From assembly GCA_003833135.1 (NCBI GenBank), contig QZLH01000301.1, positions 19,511-83,510 of the forward strand: DNA of 64,000 nucleotides, in the 5' to 3' direction. This document shows positions 34,472 through 46,612 of this stretch, piece by piece. Origin of the DNA: Oehlia diaphana. Taxonomy: Eukaryota; Glomeromycota; Glomeromycetes; Glomerales; Glomeraceae. Below the pieces are notes generated by a model, which worked only from the letters and a program-made list of their open reading frames with translations, made no database searches and was not told where the DNA came from. Positions within the stretch are counted from its first letter, which is position 1. Each line of letters starts with the position of its first letter. The position numbers and the translations under genes are program-made.

Positions 34472-35264
34472 TCAATTAGGGTCATTACGAAAGTAAAGTG
34501 ATACGGGATTTTCCAAAATATATCCTAACTCCATTCGAATATTTCTATCATGAGTTAAAATACAATTTAGAGACATTGTATTTTGAATGGGATTTGCCAT
34601 TGCTTGCATTGTTTGTCCCAACTGAAATGATCGATGTTGATTAAAATTTACTAACAGATAAATAATAAAATATTTCATTATTATAATAATAAAAATAATT
34701 TGTAAACATATAAATAAATATTTGAATCTTACATGCATATCTTTGAGGTCGAATGTAATATAAATTTCTTCTAGCAACGTCGAAAAGACCTTGATTCAAT
34801 CTTCTATTCGGTCGATGCACTATATACAAATTATATTTAAAAATTTTGAAAATTACAAAGAAGCCGACCACTTAAAGAATATATGCTACTATGCTACTTT
34901 ACCATTATTAAAATTTATCTGACGCCATCTGTTAATAAAAAAGTTATATAATTTAATGTAAATGTTAAGTTATAAGCAACGCAGTAATCCATGATTGAAC
35001 AAACCTTGCTTGGCATTCTGTTGAACTGCGGGTCCTCACTTCAAGGGAAATACGATTCCAATTACGGGATCCAAACCGATCCACAGCAGCTATTAATCGG
35101 CTATCTTCCTATTTATATGTATATATATGTATTCATTGTTAAAATTAATTTTTTTTTTTTTTTTAAAAAAAAAGAAATAAATAAGAATATATAACTATAA
35201 GTTTATTTACACCAGGTGACCACTGGTTTCTAATCGAAACTACTAGTAAGTTTGTTTGATTCAT
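34472..35264 (-). CDS. small Myb-like protein E (single repeat)
   Basis: Five exons (35264-35211, 35108-35005, 34928-34903, 34819-34733, 34650-34472) give 149 aa. The start MNQTNLLVVSIRNQWSPG runs into EDSRLIAAVDRFGSRNWN, RISLEVRTRSSTECQAR and WRQINFNN: one good Myb repeat with Trp at all three positions. A basic linker follows (HRPNRRLNQGLFDVARRNLY). The last exon carries two tail-motif copies (TMSLNCILTHDRN and IRMELGYILEN) and ends in an extra PVSLYFRNDPN. Exon lengths 104 and 26 match genes A and F. It is closest to genes A, B and D (shared FG.RNW.RI and FN/YS ending). Confidence 0.8.
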
Positions 35265-36776
35265 CTTTTACTATTAAATAAATAATGTATAAGAATATGT
35301 ATAAACCCATAAGTCCATAACCAATAAGATAAATATCTTGAATCGTTCTGAAAAAAATAGGATAAAATAAAAATGATTTTTGATTTATCTTATTTTTATA
35401 CCTTTTTTTTTTTACTTTATTTCTTTAAAAAAAAAATCAAAAATTTTATTTTTAATCGTAGTGTACATAAGAATGAAATAAAAGTAAGAGAAAGTTTTTT
35501 TTTTTCTGAAAAAAAAGGAAAAAAAAAAAAATTTTGAGGAGGTGGGCGATTTATTTCTCCTCTTAAATATTGTTTATATTATAATGATTTGACTTATTTT
35601 AGACACATTTCTTCGGATCCTTACAAAGCTTTGTTGGTTTTCCAATTGGAGATTCATAGCAAAATTCTCCGTAAATAAAGTACTGGAATCCAGTAAATCC
35701 CAGTTAACCAGTTAGTTTGGTTAGCTTTTGATTATCATTAGCATTTTTGTAAAGTACTACTTAATTTCTAAAAATATAATTATATAATATATCATATCAA
35801 TAAAAAATTGGAAAAATGGTTCATATTTAAAAAAGGAAATAATAATGAATGCAACTAAACAAGTTTTTAAGTAATTTTATAAAATATATAATTCAAGTAA
35901 TAATGGCGTACTAATTACGTAAAAATTTACTGGTTTATAATGACTGACCTAGCATGACATATTTGTGAACTTTAAACTGAATAAAGTAAGAACATATAAA
36001 TAAACAATGGTTCTTAAATTTAGCCGAAACCAAAATTTTTTACCGTACTAGCATTCATTTATCTTATTATAGAAAAAAAAACGGTGAAAACTGGAAAAAA
36101 AAATATAGTTAAGGCTGAAATATTGACATGCATAGAACTTTTCACTTTTACATTTAGAATTTAGACGGACAATTCTTGATAATCGAATCTCTCAAGATTC
36201 TATCAATCCATTTCCAAAAAGTCTTAGCTTTCTTGTCAAAATAATTTCATCTCCGCAAACATCGCACTTTTTATGGATGTTTCCCTAGTTTATTATTATT
36301 TTGACTTGCCAATTAAATTTTTTTGTTATGATAATTTTTATTAAGACTTCCAACTTGCATGCATAGAACGAATTATGAGCAATTTGACAGGATTACAGAA
36401 CATATGTAAATACATACTTCATGCTTTATTACATAATAACATAAAGATAACATTTACTTAATAGAATTACCAGTTTTTTCCTGTCCTTTTTTTTTTAATT
36501 TGTAAATTGAAATGATCGTCATTAAAAATGGCGATCTATTTTATGTTATCAAGTAAATAGTAAATCCTTTCTATCCTTTCTTTAATTTTTTTTATTCCTT
36601 TGAAGTACAATAAGAAAATACTATTTTTCTATAAATATTATTAGTTAACAATAAATAAAGATAAGAAAAAATTGTAATAACGGATAAAGAAAACTAAAAT
36701 TTGTGATTAATAATAAAAAATAAAAGTTATATGAATTATAAGTCTTGTCAGAGATAATTAAATTAATTAGAGATGA
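35265..36776. other. intergenic, one weak Cys-rich relic
   Basis: AT-rich spacer with a T/A block near 35495-35530. On the minus strand near 36180-36280 the frame IHKKCDVCGDEIIL, then after a frame change DKKAKTFWKWIDRILRDSII, suggests a decayed CxxC-containing protein. No intact gene. Confidence 0.4.
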
Positions 36777-37401
36777 TTAATTAAGAAGAAAATTAATGCT
36801 CATTCTATAATCTTGATTTAAAAAAAAATTTATTGACATTCGGTAATTACGCGGAATGACCGGCATATCAAGAGCGATGACACTATTGAAAAACGGTTAT
36901 ATAATTTTAGCAATTAATGCATGTTGTTGATCTTCATTCATAATTCAAGAAATAATACTTACGGAGGGGGAGGAGGGGGAGGAGGGGGAGGTATTCTTTG
37001 TCGTACAACTGTTAAATGAAAAATAAATATGTTCGTTAACAATTTGTTTGAATCTACCAATCTAACTTATTAAATATTTTGGTACTTACAATTTGCAATT
37101 CCAAGTTCCAGGTACCTAGAAATACATGATTAAAATTAGATCGTATGTCGAACGATACATTTGCCAAAACTATGAATAATAAAAACCTTCTTCTGCATTG
37201 TTTTGCAGTTCGTGTTCCAATCCTAGATGCGATTGCTTGCCAATTTCTAACACCCAAGTCATTGACACTTGACATGAGATCTCTCACTTCCTGTATAAAC
37301 GAATTAAAAAATCTTAGGTTAATCTGTATTTATATATTATGTATATATTAAATTATAAGAGAATAATATGTGTATACTTGAGAAGTCCAAGTACTCCTCA
37401 T
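36777..37401 (-). CDS. small Myb-like protein F (single repeat, poly-Pro linker)
   Basis: Five exons (37401-37378, 37290-37187, 37115-37090, 37008-36963, 36882-36777) give 101 aa. MRSTWTSQ leads into EVRDLMSSVNDLGVRNWQ, AIASRIGTRTAKQCRRR and YLELGIAN: one Myb repeat with Tyr in place of the third Trp. TRTAKQCR matches gene C repeat 1. The linker is a run of nine prolines encoded by repeated CCTCCCCCT units. The tail has two near-identical copies, YRMSINFFLN and YRMSINFLLN, ending at the stop. It is one of the cleanest examples of the duplicated tail motif. Confidence 0.82.
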
Positions 37402-40007
37402 ATCGTACAATAATCTGCGTACAAAGATATTCTTAGGAGCAATTTTACTTTAAGAAAGCCTTATGTAATTAATATTCGATATATTCACACGTAAATAATT
37501 TCTTGAAAATATTTTTTTTGAAAGCAATCGTTAATTGATTATTTAAGTACTTTTTTCTTTCAAAAAAAAAGGGACCAAATTCAACATATATGACATCTTG
37601 CAACTTTTTTGTTTACGCATAATGCATCTTAAATTGCCATATATTGTTTCAAAAAGGTATATAAATTATGTAAGTTTTTAAAATATATAGCTAAAGTCAT
37701 ACGATAATTTAAAGTTACCCTGAAATTCTGGGGTAAAGCATTATAATTTATATTAACTTTATTTTTTTTTTGGAATTTGGCGTTTAAATGGAAAAATATT
37801 TTTTAAATATATTTATATAATTACGTAGTTAAAAACTTAAATTTTATTATAGCTCAAATATAGTCTAGACTATAAATTCGAACCAATAAAAAAAATTTTT
37901 TTTTTTTTCATTGTCATTAATTACATTTAATGTGAAGTTAGCATAATTTCGCATTCATGATTAGATAAGTTCTGCATACTCGCTTGGTATTAGTTTAGCA
38001 TATGATCTGTCAAACAAACAAATTTTGTAGCCACAAGCCTAGAAGCATATCGGTAGAATTCCGACAACTTATCTTTTATCAATAATTTTTTTTTTTTTTT
38101 TATTTATCTCAATTAAGAATCAGTCTCTTTTTGAACATACTGGATTAATTGAAGACGTAGTTGTGTAACAAACAATAAAAAACAAATGATATCAATCGAC
38201 GATAATCATTCTCCACAAAAACATTAGCCTTTTTTATTTGTTTCAGAATTTTGAGTTTTGAAAGGAAAAAAAAGGAAAAAAAAGGAAAAATTTCTTATCA
38301 TAAAATAAATATAAACATTCTCTTATCTTATCTATAATGGTTGGTTCGTACAGCCATCTCCACCAAATATTACCCTTTTATAGATGTTTTTGAAGTTCTT
38401 GGTTTTCTTATCATTTAAACGGGCTTTAATTCATCCTGCAATTCCTGCATGTATGCACAGTCATAAAGAATTCAAAAAAAAAAAAAAAAATTAAGGATAA
38501 TCTCTTATCTCGTCCAATTGTTACGGAAACACAGAAACGTGCGCTTCTAACAACTAAACCATATATCCATTATCGAATAATTATGATCTAACCTTAGATT
38601 AAAAACTGTGAACATTCCACCCATTGATTAATAATTAGATTTTATGACCTGTAAATTTAATTCTTTGAGTGACATAGTAGTCTGTGAAACCTATTATCAA
38701 ATTGAAGAAAATTTTACCACACCACTTTCCTATCAATGGAAAGAATGTTCGTGTTACCAAATTTATGGCGAACTGACTAGTAAAATTATTCATTTTTTTT
38801 ACCAATCGAAAATTTTTCATATCAAAATATCATAGCAACAAAGCCATTTTTCGGATCTCTTGTCTATTCCCATTTATGGTTTCATTTAGATAATCTCAAG
38901 AAACCTTTTATATGGCAATTTTTGATTTTAGAAATTTCAAAAAAAATTTTTTTTTGTTATTTAAAGGTCATTTTCAAATAATCAACATAATAATAATAAT
39001 AATAAATTATAATTTATGATAACAGATAATCTATTTTAAAATCACATGAGAGACCTTCTTTATAATCGTAATAAAAAATTTTACCTATAGTTAATTATTA
39101 TAAATTGATCTTAATTTTAAATTTTAGCAATCACGGCAACGCAAGTCAAATATGACAAAAATATCTCCTAACGAAATTAAAGAATTTAAGCTATAATATT
39201 ATAATTAATAGCTGTAAGAAATCGATTATAAAACAGATATTACAGTATAGTGTAACCATCCGCGAAACACAGTAATCACGATTTTTCAATATTGTTATGC
39301 TTGTGCGACAAATTGTCACGGTGCGACGTGACATGGAAGTTGTTATGGCAGTTGTTATGGCAGTTTTACATTATTATAATTTATAATTTTATATTTGTAC
39401 GTGTGGCTAATTGTTTAAGTACGTAATTAAAAAAAAAAAAAAAAAGGTGAATGTATATAATGTATATATTACTCTCTTTAAATTGTATTTCGGCGTGAAA
39501 CGTGATACAGTACGTGATGCCCGAGATTTTTGTACTACATTTTATTTTCATTCATTGATTTTAGTTTAAGGGATGATTTTTTAAATTTCATGATTTCGTG
39601 TAAAAAATGACGATGATAACTTTATTAATATATTGAAAATATTTTGTCATATCTGGAATATACTAATATTATATAACGTCCATGATACCATCCATATCTG
39701 AAGTCATCCAAACTGTTAATAATTTAAACGGTTTATTTATTTATTTTAAGATAAGAATGTGGAATATGTAAATGTTTGTTTGTTAAATAAAAATATTTCT
39801 CAATTATTTTTAAATAAAGGCGTACACCTATTAATTCATCTTTTTTTTAATAGCATTCATATAACTTAATCTTATATTAATAAAAATCTATATTCATAAA
39901 GAGGATTCTTAAATAATTATACTTAATATTATTTAAATGAACTATAATGTTAATGATAATATATAACAAACATATCATAATATGATGTTTCTAATCTCAG
40001 TATCATA
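37402..40007. other. intergenic, no gene seen
   Basis: About 2.6 kb of AT-rich DNA with homopolymer runs (38083-38100, 38467-38490, 39428-39446). Short frames at 38635-38835 overlap on both strands and have no recognisable motif. A segment near 38340-38420 (minus) has faint similarity to the Cys-rich relic near 36200. Confidence 0.5.
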
Positions 40008-40693
40008 TTAATCTATTATAAAATTAATATTCATCCTGTGGTCTGAATTTATAAGAAAATTTATTAACAACCTTGAATTACGAGGTGCCAATGAAGTTAG
40101 ATGAGCATGACTGAAAACAATATTTATTATTTTATATAAGTTAATCATTATATCATGTAAAATCGTCACAATTCTTTTGATATGGAAACTTACTTTTGAG
40201 GAATAGGTGGAAAAGGTCTTCTTATGGCTTTAAAATAAGAGATACACTATTTTATTATTAAACGTTAATCAAATAACGATAATACATATTTACATTAATT
40301 TATCAAAATTTCACTTACTATTTGCTCTCACAAGATGACGGTATCTATAATATTTAAAATCAGTTAAATATACATATACAGCAGGAATTTTTTTTTAATC
40401 AATTTTTTCCGATTTTTTCCGATTTTTCGATTTTTTTAAAAAAAAAAAATATGATATGAACCTTTTCCTACACTGATGCGCGTTCCTTGACCCAAGCAGA
40501 GATGAAATTTGTAGCCAACTTCCAACCGCACCGAACTGATTAACTAATATAACAAGTCTTCTTTCTTCCTAATAGATTTAATAGAATAATAATTAGGAAT
40601 GAATAAATAAAAATAAAAATTCAATTTTTAAATTAAATATGTATTTACATCGGGAGTCCAGGGACCCTTACGTAATGTGCGGATAATTTGCAT
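40008..40693 (-). CDS. small Myb-like protein G (single repeat)
   Basis: Five exons (40693-40649, 40568-40462, 40344-40319, 40227-40194, 40110-40008) give 104 aa. MQIIRTLRKGPWTPD is a textbook Myb entry (KGPWTP), followed by EERRLVILVNQFGAVGSWLQ, ISSLLGSRNAHQCRKR and YRHLVRAN. A short Arg/Pro linker (TIRRPFPPIPQ) precedes two tail copies, SRLLINFLIN and HRMNINFIID. The tail motif is weaker in the first copy (RLL for RM). Upstream (40767-40905) is a tandem repeat in the presumed promoter. A T/A block lies in intron 2. Confidence 0.83.
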
Positions 40694-40766
40694 GTTTGAA
40701 TGCAAGAAGTACGTAATTTTTAAATTATAATGAATGACTTTTCCGATCAAGAAATTTAATAAAGAA

Positions 40767-40905
40767 GAAAGTTCAAATTTTCTTCTTAAAAAAAAAAAAA
40801 AAACCTGAATCTGAATAAAATTCAAATTTTCTTTTTAAAAAAAAAACCTGAATCTGAATAAAATTCAAATTTTCTTTTTAAAAAAAAAATCTGAACATGA
40901 AATAA
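40767..40905. repeat. tandem repeat, about 56-bp unit, 2-3 copies
   Basis: The phrase TTCAAATTTTCTTCTTAAAA or TTCAAATTTTCTTTTTAAAA followed by CCTGAATCTGAATAAAA repeats at about 40770, 40829 and 40863, with a decayed tail. It lies just upstream of the start of Myb-like gene G (minus strand), so it may be part of its 5' region. Confidence 0.6.
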
Positions 40906-42829
40906 AATTCTTAAAAAAAAAAAATAAAATAAATTCACGCTTATAAAATCGAATTTTTTTTAAAAAAAATTAAAACTTCATAAATTCATCATTAAATATC
41001 AAAAAAAAAAAAAAAAAAAATATTCTGTCCGACTGTCCGTAATTATAGTAATACAACGAACATATAGCAATATTCAATTGAACTTTGTCTTTCAACTGGA
41101 GTTTAACGAAATGAATACTTATAACTTAAAAAAGACAAGCTAGAAAGAAAAAATTAATATCCATCGGATTTGGTAAGTTAATAATGAGTCAATTTTTGGG
41201 GATAATTTATGTATTGATAAATTAAACACTGTAACAAAAATATCCCAAAACATGGGATTATTAATTAGTAATTAACCTTACTCAATGATTTAATAAACTT
41301 TATTTCTGATTGTAGAATAGACGATTTCATAATAAATTCTCTCCCTATTAATTTTTCTGTGTCAAAAAAATTGACAGCCAAAATACTAAATAAATACGAC
41401 GGTTACATAATACACAAATTCATTTATCCTTTTTGATGTTGCAAATTTGTATACTTGTCATACATTAATTATTATTATTATTCTTCTGATTATCTTTGTA
41501 AATAATGAATGACCTCTTATATTTAACAAATTAACAAACATCATTATAATTATTACAAATAAACAACAAATTTTTTTCATATAAACTGTGTATAGATTTT
41601 CATCTAAAGCAAATAATAAAATGTTTGTAAAAATTATTTTTACGTCCTGTCTTTTATAACTTTACATTTTTTTTTCTTTAAAATTTACTGGTAATATAAA
41701 AACATATTCTCGAGAATTAATGCTTCAAAAATTTTCTTATTTAACTTACGTGCATTTTAATAATTATGTTCGTGATTTCCGTACGTGCCCCTATTTTATA
41801 CATTATGTATATTCATCACAAATAAGCCTAGTATACTTATATGGTCATTATTTTATTAAATTAACTGAACTTGTTTTCTAGATTCATTCCGTGCACAACA
41901 ATAAATAATAACAATAATTAACCAAAAACAATGAATTTTTCTTTTCCGATATTCCGTTACAAGTTAAATTACTTTTTTTTTTTTTGTGTATCATGCAGTT
42001 ATTAATGAAATTCACAAATCGGCAGCCACTCAAAATATATTCCTTAATTCAAAAAAAAAGGGTTAATTCATGTGAATTATGTCTGGAATCGTTATTATTG
42101 CTGTAAATCTTTCCCCAAAGTTATGTTTTGTTTAATAAATATTTTGACACATGAGTTACATCTTTTCACATCAGATCAAAAATATTGTTACACGGCAATA
42201 AAAGATGTGTGACGCGTTTTAATTAATGAGAAGTTTTGAAACGTAATAAAATGTGCACCGATTAGGTTTGAATAATTAATTAGGATGCTGTCTTATGTAA
42301 TTATAAAACTCTTGGAAAAGTTTTTTGTTTTAATATTTTATGTGGTCTTTAATGCTATTTTTTTAAACCTAAAATCTAAAGTCAAATTCCATCCCTCTTG
42401 CTATTTTGTCCGGAATATCATATACTGTATATATACCATCAATGCGCTGATCATTTTGATTATTTCAGCTGTATGCCGAATTTTGCCGAATGTTTCAGCT
42501 GATCTACATAACATTACCTTTTCTAATTCCTATGTTGGTCATAGGGAATTGTATTAAGTCCAATACTCCTGAATTGACGGTTTTATTTTGATCAAATGAA
42601 TTGAAATCAAGAAATTAATATTTAAAAAATTTTCAGTACACAATGTCACAATGATAATATCTGTCATAAAATGAAAATTTTCGGACAATTTAATAATATC
42701 AAGTAAACAGAAATTTATTATGCGATAAAATAATAAATAGTTATACGGGTTTTATTTGAAAATTAATATTCTATAAAATAAATACGTCCCATCTGAAAAT
42801 GTACTGATCGATATTTAGCGCATTAAAGG

Positions 42830-44275
42830 TAGGGATTGGAATCGATTCTCAAAATGAGAATCGATTTAAGAATCGATTAATCGCGATTAATCGAATCTCG
42901 AGATTCGATTCTAAGATTCGATTTTCGATTTCGATTAAATCGATTCTAATCGATTCTATGCGTCATAAAAAAAATTGATCATTCATAATTAAATTTGTGA
43001 CGCACAATTTTAATAGGCGAAAAATCTGGTTTTTTTTTACCGTAATTTTGCTTATTTAATATGGGCATTGTTAAATCTCACCGCTGGCTTAATTTCGGCC
43101 GGAATTATAATTTGGCCAGAATTAATTGTGTAACCTAATAAAAAAAATGGGTCCAAATATTCAGTTAAATCTTGTGTAACTTCACTGCATAAATCACTGA
43201 TTTCGTAATGGTTAAAAGTGGTCTAAAAGTGGTGAGTTTGTATACTTAATTTGATTGAAATTTGACCACTTTTAGGGTCATTTAGACCACTTTTAACCNN
43301 NNNNNNNNNNNNNNNNNNNNNNNNNNNNNNNNNNNNNNNNNNNNNNNNNNNNNNNNNNNNNNNNNNNNNNNNNNNNNNNNNNNNNNNNNNNNNNNNNNNN
43401 NNNNNNNNNNNNNNNNNNNNNNNNNNNNNNNNNNNNNNNNNNNNNNNNNNNNNNNNNNNNNNNNNNNNNNNNNNNNNNNNNNNNNNNNNNNNNNNNNNNN
43501 NNNNNNNNNNNNNNNNNNNNNNNNNNNNNNNNNNNNNNNNNNNNNNNNNNNNNNNNNNNNNNNNNNNNNNNNNNNNNNNNNNNNNNNNNNNNNNNNNNNN
43601 NNNNNNNNNNNNNNNNNNNNNNNNNNNNNNNNNNNNNNNNNNNNNNNNNNNNNNNNNNNNNNNNNNNNNNNNNNNNNNNNNNNNNNNNNNNNNNNNNNNN
43701 NNNNNNNNNNNNNNNNNNNNNNNNNNNNNNNNNNNNNNNNNNNNNNNNNNNNNNNNNNNNNNNNNNNNNNNNNNNNNNNNNNNNNNNNNNNNNNNNNNNN
43801 NNNNNNNNNNNNNNNNNNNNNNNNNNNNNNNNNNNNNNNNNNNNNNNNNNNNNNNNNNNNNNNNNNNNNNNNNNNNNNNNNNNNNNNNNNNNNNTTTAAC
43901 CATTAATTAAAAGTTGAAAACTTTTTTTATTAGGTTACATGATTAACTCCGGCCAAATTATAATTGCGGCCGAAATTAGGCGGTGAAAAACACCTGTGGT
44001 GAGATTTAGTAACGGCCTATTTATTTTATGTTTAATTAATATATAAATTAAAGTAATTTACTGTGCAATAATTAATGAAAATAATTAATTTATAAAAATG
44101 ATAAAAAATAAATAAATAAATTAAAAAACTATTTCAATAAAACATTAAATGCTAAAAAAAAATCGAATTACTGCGCCACAATAAAAGATTCGATTTTTTA
44201 ATTCGATTTTCGATTAATCGATTTAGATTCGATTTTCGATTAATTCGATTTTGCTAGAATCGATTCCATTCTCTA
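42830..44275. mobile_element. hAT-like element with 8-bp target duplication, internal gap
   Basis: Termini TAGGGATTGGAATCGATTCT on the left and, in reverse complement, TAGAGAATGGAATCGATTCT on the right. ATTAAAGG directly flanks both ends (42822-42829 and 44276-44283), an exact 8-bp duplication as made by hAT transposases. Subterminal regions are dense in ATCGATT/GATTCGATT words, typical of transposase-binding repeats. Further in, 43060-43150 and 43905-44015 form another inverted pair (AATTTCGGCCGGAATTATAA; TTAGGTTACA). The interior is an N run, so whether a transposase is encoded is unknown. Confidence 0.8.
43299..43894. other. assembly gap (596 N)
   Basis: Run of N inside the hAT-like element. 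It is bounded on the left by a palindromic GGTTAAAAGTGGTCTAAAAG-type repeat, which probably broke the assembly. Any frame running through it is meaningless. Confidence 0.98.
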
Positions 44276-44500
44276 ATTAAAGGTGTACGTTATGTTTTGG
44301 TTTATTTTGATTTGTTGACTACTCATATTTTTGATTAAAGTCTTTTTCACTCTTGTACTGTAATTATATTATATATATAATATGTGGTATATATTATTAA
44401 AGTTCTTTCTTGTATCTTTTATAATTTTCAATAAATTAAGTTTGCAGGATTCTATTATAAAGAGATATATTTTCTTTCTCTTTTTGTGCTAATAAATAAT

Positions 44501-44573
44501 AGTTATTGGTTGGGGGTAAAATATCGGTCACCCGAAGGGGTGACACGACATTTTATCCACCATAACCAATAAC
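44501..44573. repeat. 73-bp hairpin
   Basis: AGTTATTGGTT at the left pairs with AACCAATAACT at the right, TAAAAT with ATTTTA, and the centre GTCACCC GAA GGGGTGAC forms a tight stem with a small loop. It is noticeably more G/C-rich than its surroundings. It could be a small foldback element or a transcribed hairpin; no flanking gene explains it. Confidence 0.6.
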
Positions 44574-44754
44574 TAGATTATTGCGTCAGTCACGCTATTA
44601 TTATAGTAAGAGTATATATCAATTATTTAGCCATCAACAGTCCGTCAAAATCTGCATGATCCTACTAGACTGACCAATAATTAACATTTAAATTATGTTA
44701 TTATAGTTACATTAAATATAATATCTATAATATCTCACTTGAAATAAGATGCTC

Positions 44755-44892
44755 TCTCTCTCTCTCTCTCTCAAAAAAAATTTTTTTTTTAAGGTCAATT
44801 TTTTTCCTCTCTTTCTCTCACAAGAATATATCTTCTTTTAAAAAAAATAATTTTTTTTCTTTTTTTTTCTTTTAAAATTTTTTTTTTTTGAT
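44755..44892. repeat. CT microsatellite and T-rich tract
   Basis: (TC)n of about 10 units from about 44753, followed by alternating T and A homopolymers and a TTTTCTTTT-rich stretch to about 44892. Low complexity only. Confidence 0.7.
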
Positions 44893-45104
44893 TTTTGTTT
44901 AATTGTTAGAAATGTATGAAATAGGAAATAGAATGAATAAAGAGAAAAAGTATAAAATAATAAAATTTTAAAAAATTATAAATTTATATGGATACCCAAT
45001 CCCATAATTTGAATTTTTCAAAATTTTTGTTACAAGTATAAATAGAAATCCAGATGAGTTTATTTCAATCCCATAATTCATGTTTTCTTTTAAATTAATG
45101 GAGA

Positions 45105-45530
45105 ATCTCTCGATATCACACGTGTCCTGCTCATTTGGCTTCGGCACGAGTCTCCTTTCGAGGATTGAAGTTTTGGTATTACACGGGGTGACCAGTTTTT
45201 ATCAATATTAGCGGGTTAGGAGTGAAGTGAAAAGAAAAAAAAATTTTTAATCTCTTTATGCTTTCTGTATCTCAATATTAAATAGTAATGGGTAAAGAAA
45301 TAGAAAAGCTTCTAGGAAGTCTCAAGACGTAAATATAAGCTTTATTTGGAATCAATTCCATTGATGATCCTTATCCTTTACAATTCGAACTCTTGATGCG
45401 CACGAGAGTCGTTAATTGGTACTTGTACCAATTCCTTTCGAGGTCCTTGTCCAGATGTTTGTATTGGGTTCTATTTACTAGCGGGTTGTCACTATCGGGG
45501 CAGGAAATTCAGTCATTTCAGAGTATCCAT
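45105..45530. repeat. less AT-rich segment with two related blocks
   Basis: Block 1 (about 45143-45225) and block 2 (about 45398-45495) share, in the same order, GCACGAG, CCTTTCGAGG and TAGCGGGTT. The segment has visibly more G+C than its surroundings and no open frame. It could be a decayed mobile element or a non-coding RNA region. No tRNA-like fold was recognised. Confidence 0.4.
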
Positions 45531-46612
45531 CTGTAACGGTTGGTAAGTCATTATGTGCATCAATTGAGAGAATGATTAAATCAGTCAGTAAGATAGTGCG
45601 CTAATAATATAATAATCGCTCTACAGAAGTTGAGTGGATAGGCTTCGCGTCTGATCAGATGATGATGTGTTCAGTGTATTAAAATTAATATTATTTATAA
45701 ATCCTAGATTATATTTAAAAAGATTAAAATATATAATATTCGGATTATAAGTAAAAAAAGTATAGAGGTTAAATAAATTTTTTATGCATGGACAATAAAA
45801 TAATTTAGAATGATTTGAAAGGTTATATAAATGCATGACTTATAATTTATAAATTTTCATGTAAGATAATTATCAAGAAAGTTTTTTTTTTAGAGTCATC
45901 TTTCATCCTTAAAACATATAATTAAAATGTCAAGTATTATAAAGTTGGTAAAATAATAGAACTATTACTTTTTTTCTTTTATAAAAAAGTTTTCTTTTTA
46001 TAAATTCCGAGATACGATATAATATAATTTAACAACAATCACGTGAAAAATATTAAATATCCAATCAATCAAAATATTAAAAAATATTTACAGAAAAAAA
46101 AACTTTATTATTAATATTGTTAGTTATTAATTAATTTCCGATTAAATACGTCAAAATATTTACAGAAAAAAAAAAACTTATTATTAAAATTAATAAATAA
46201 TGTAACAAAAAAAAATTATATAATAACAGCATGTAAACAATGGCATGCATATGATTATTAAGTTTAATTTTTTTTAATATACAGTATATTATGCAGAGTT
46301 TTAAGATTTAACCATTTAACCATTTATCCGATCTATCCAATTATATTACGAACTTAAGATGGTCAAATTTTACCATCTTTTTTTTTTTACTTCAATCAAA
46401 GAACCCCAACTAATTAATTAAAGCCATACCAAGCAGAAGATTTGTTAAAATAACATTATGGCGTTAGAAAGGTGAAAGGAGAGTTTCTAATTTACAAAAT
46501 GAACTGACATAATTTTACAATGCAAACTATAATACTTTTGAAGGATATACAAAGAATAAATAAAATTAAATTAATTTCATGATGAAGTAAATGTCGAAAT
46601 AATTTGGATCTA

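Larger units (their letters stand above)
40694..46612. other. long gene-free region with hAT-like element and hairpin
   Basis: Almost 6 kb. Contents: tandem repeat 40767-40905, hAT-like element with assembly gap (42830-44275), hairpin 44501-44573, CT/T-rich tract (44755-44892) and a less AT-rich segment with two related blocks (45105-45530). Frames at 42285-42557 (+) and 45621-45836 (-) have no recognisable content. Confidence 0.55.

Noticed and set aside
43223..43903. 226-codon minus-strand open frame
   Set aside because: It runs through the N gap; nearly all residues are undefined, so it is an assembly artefact.
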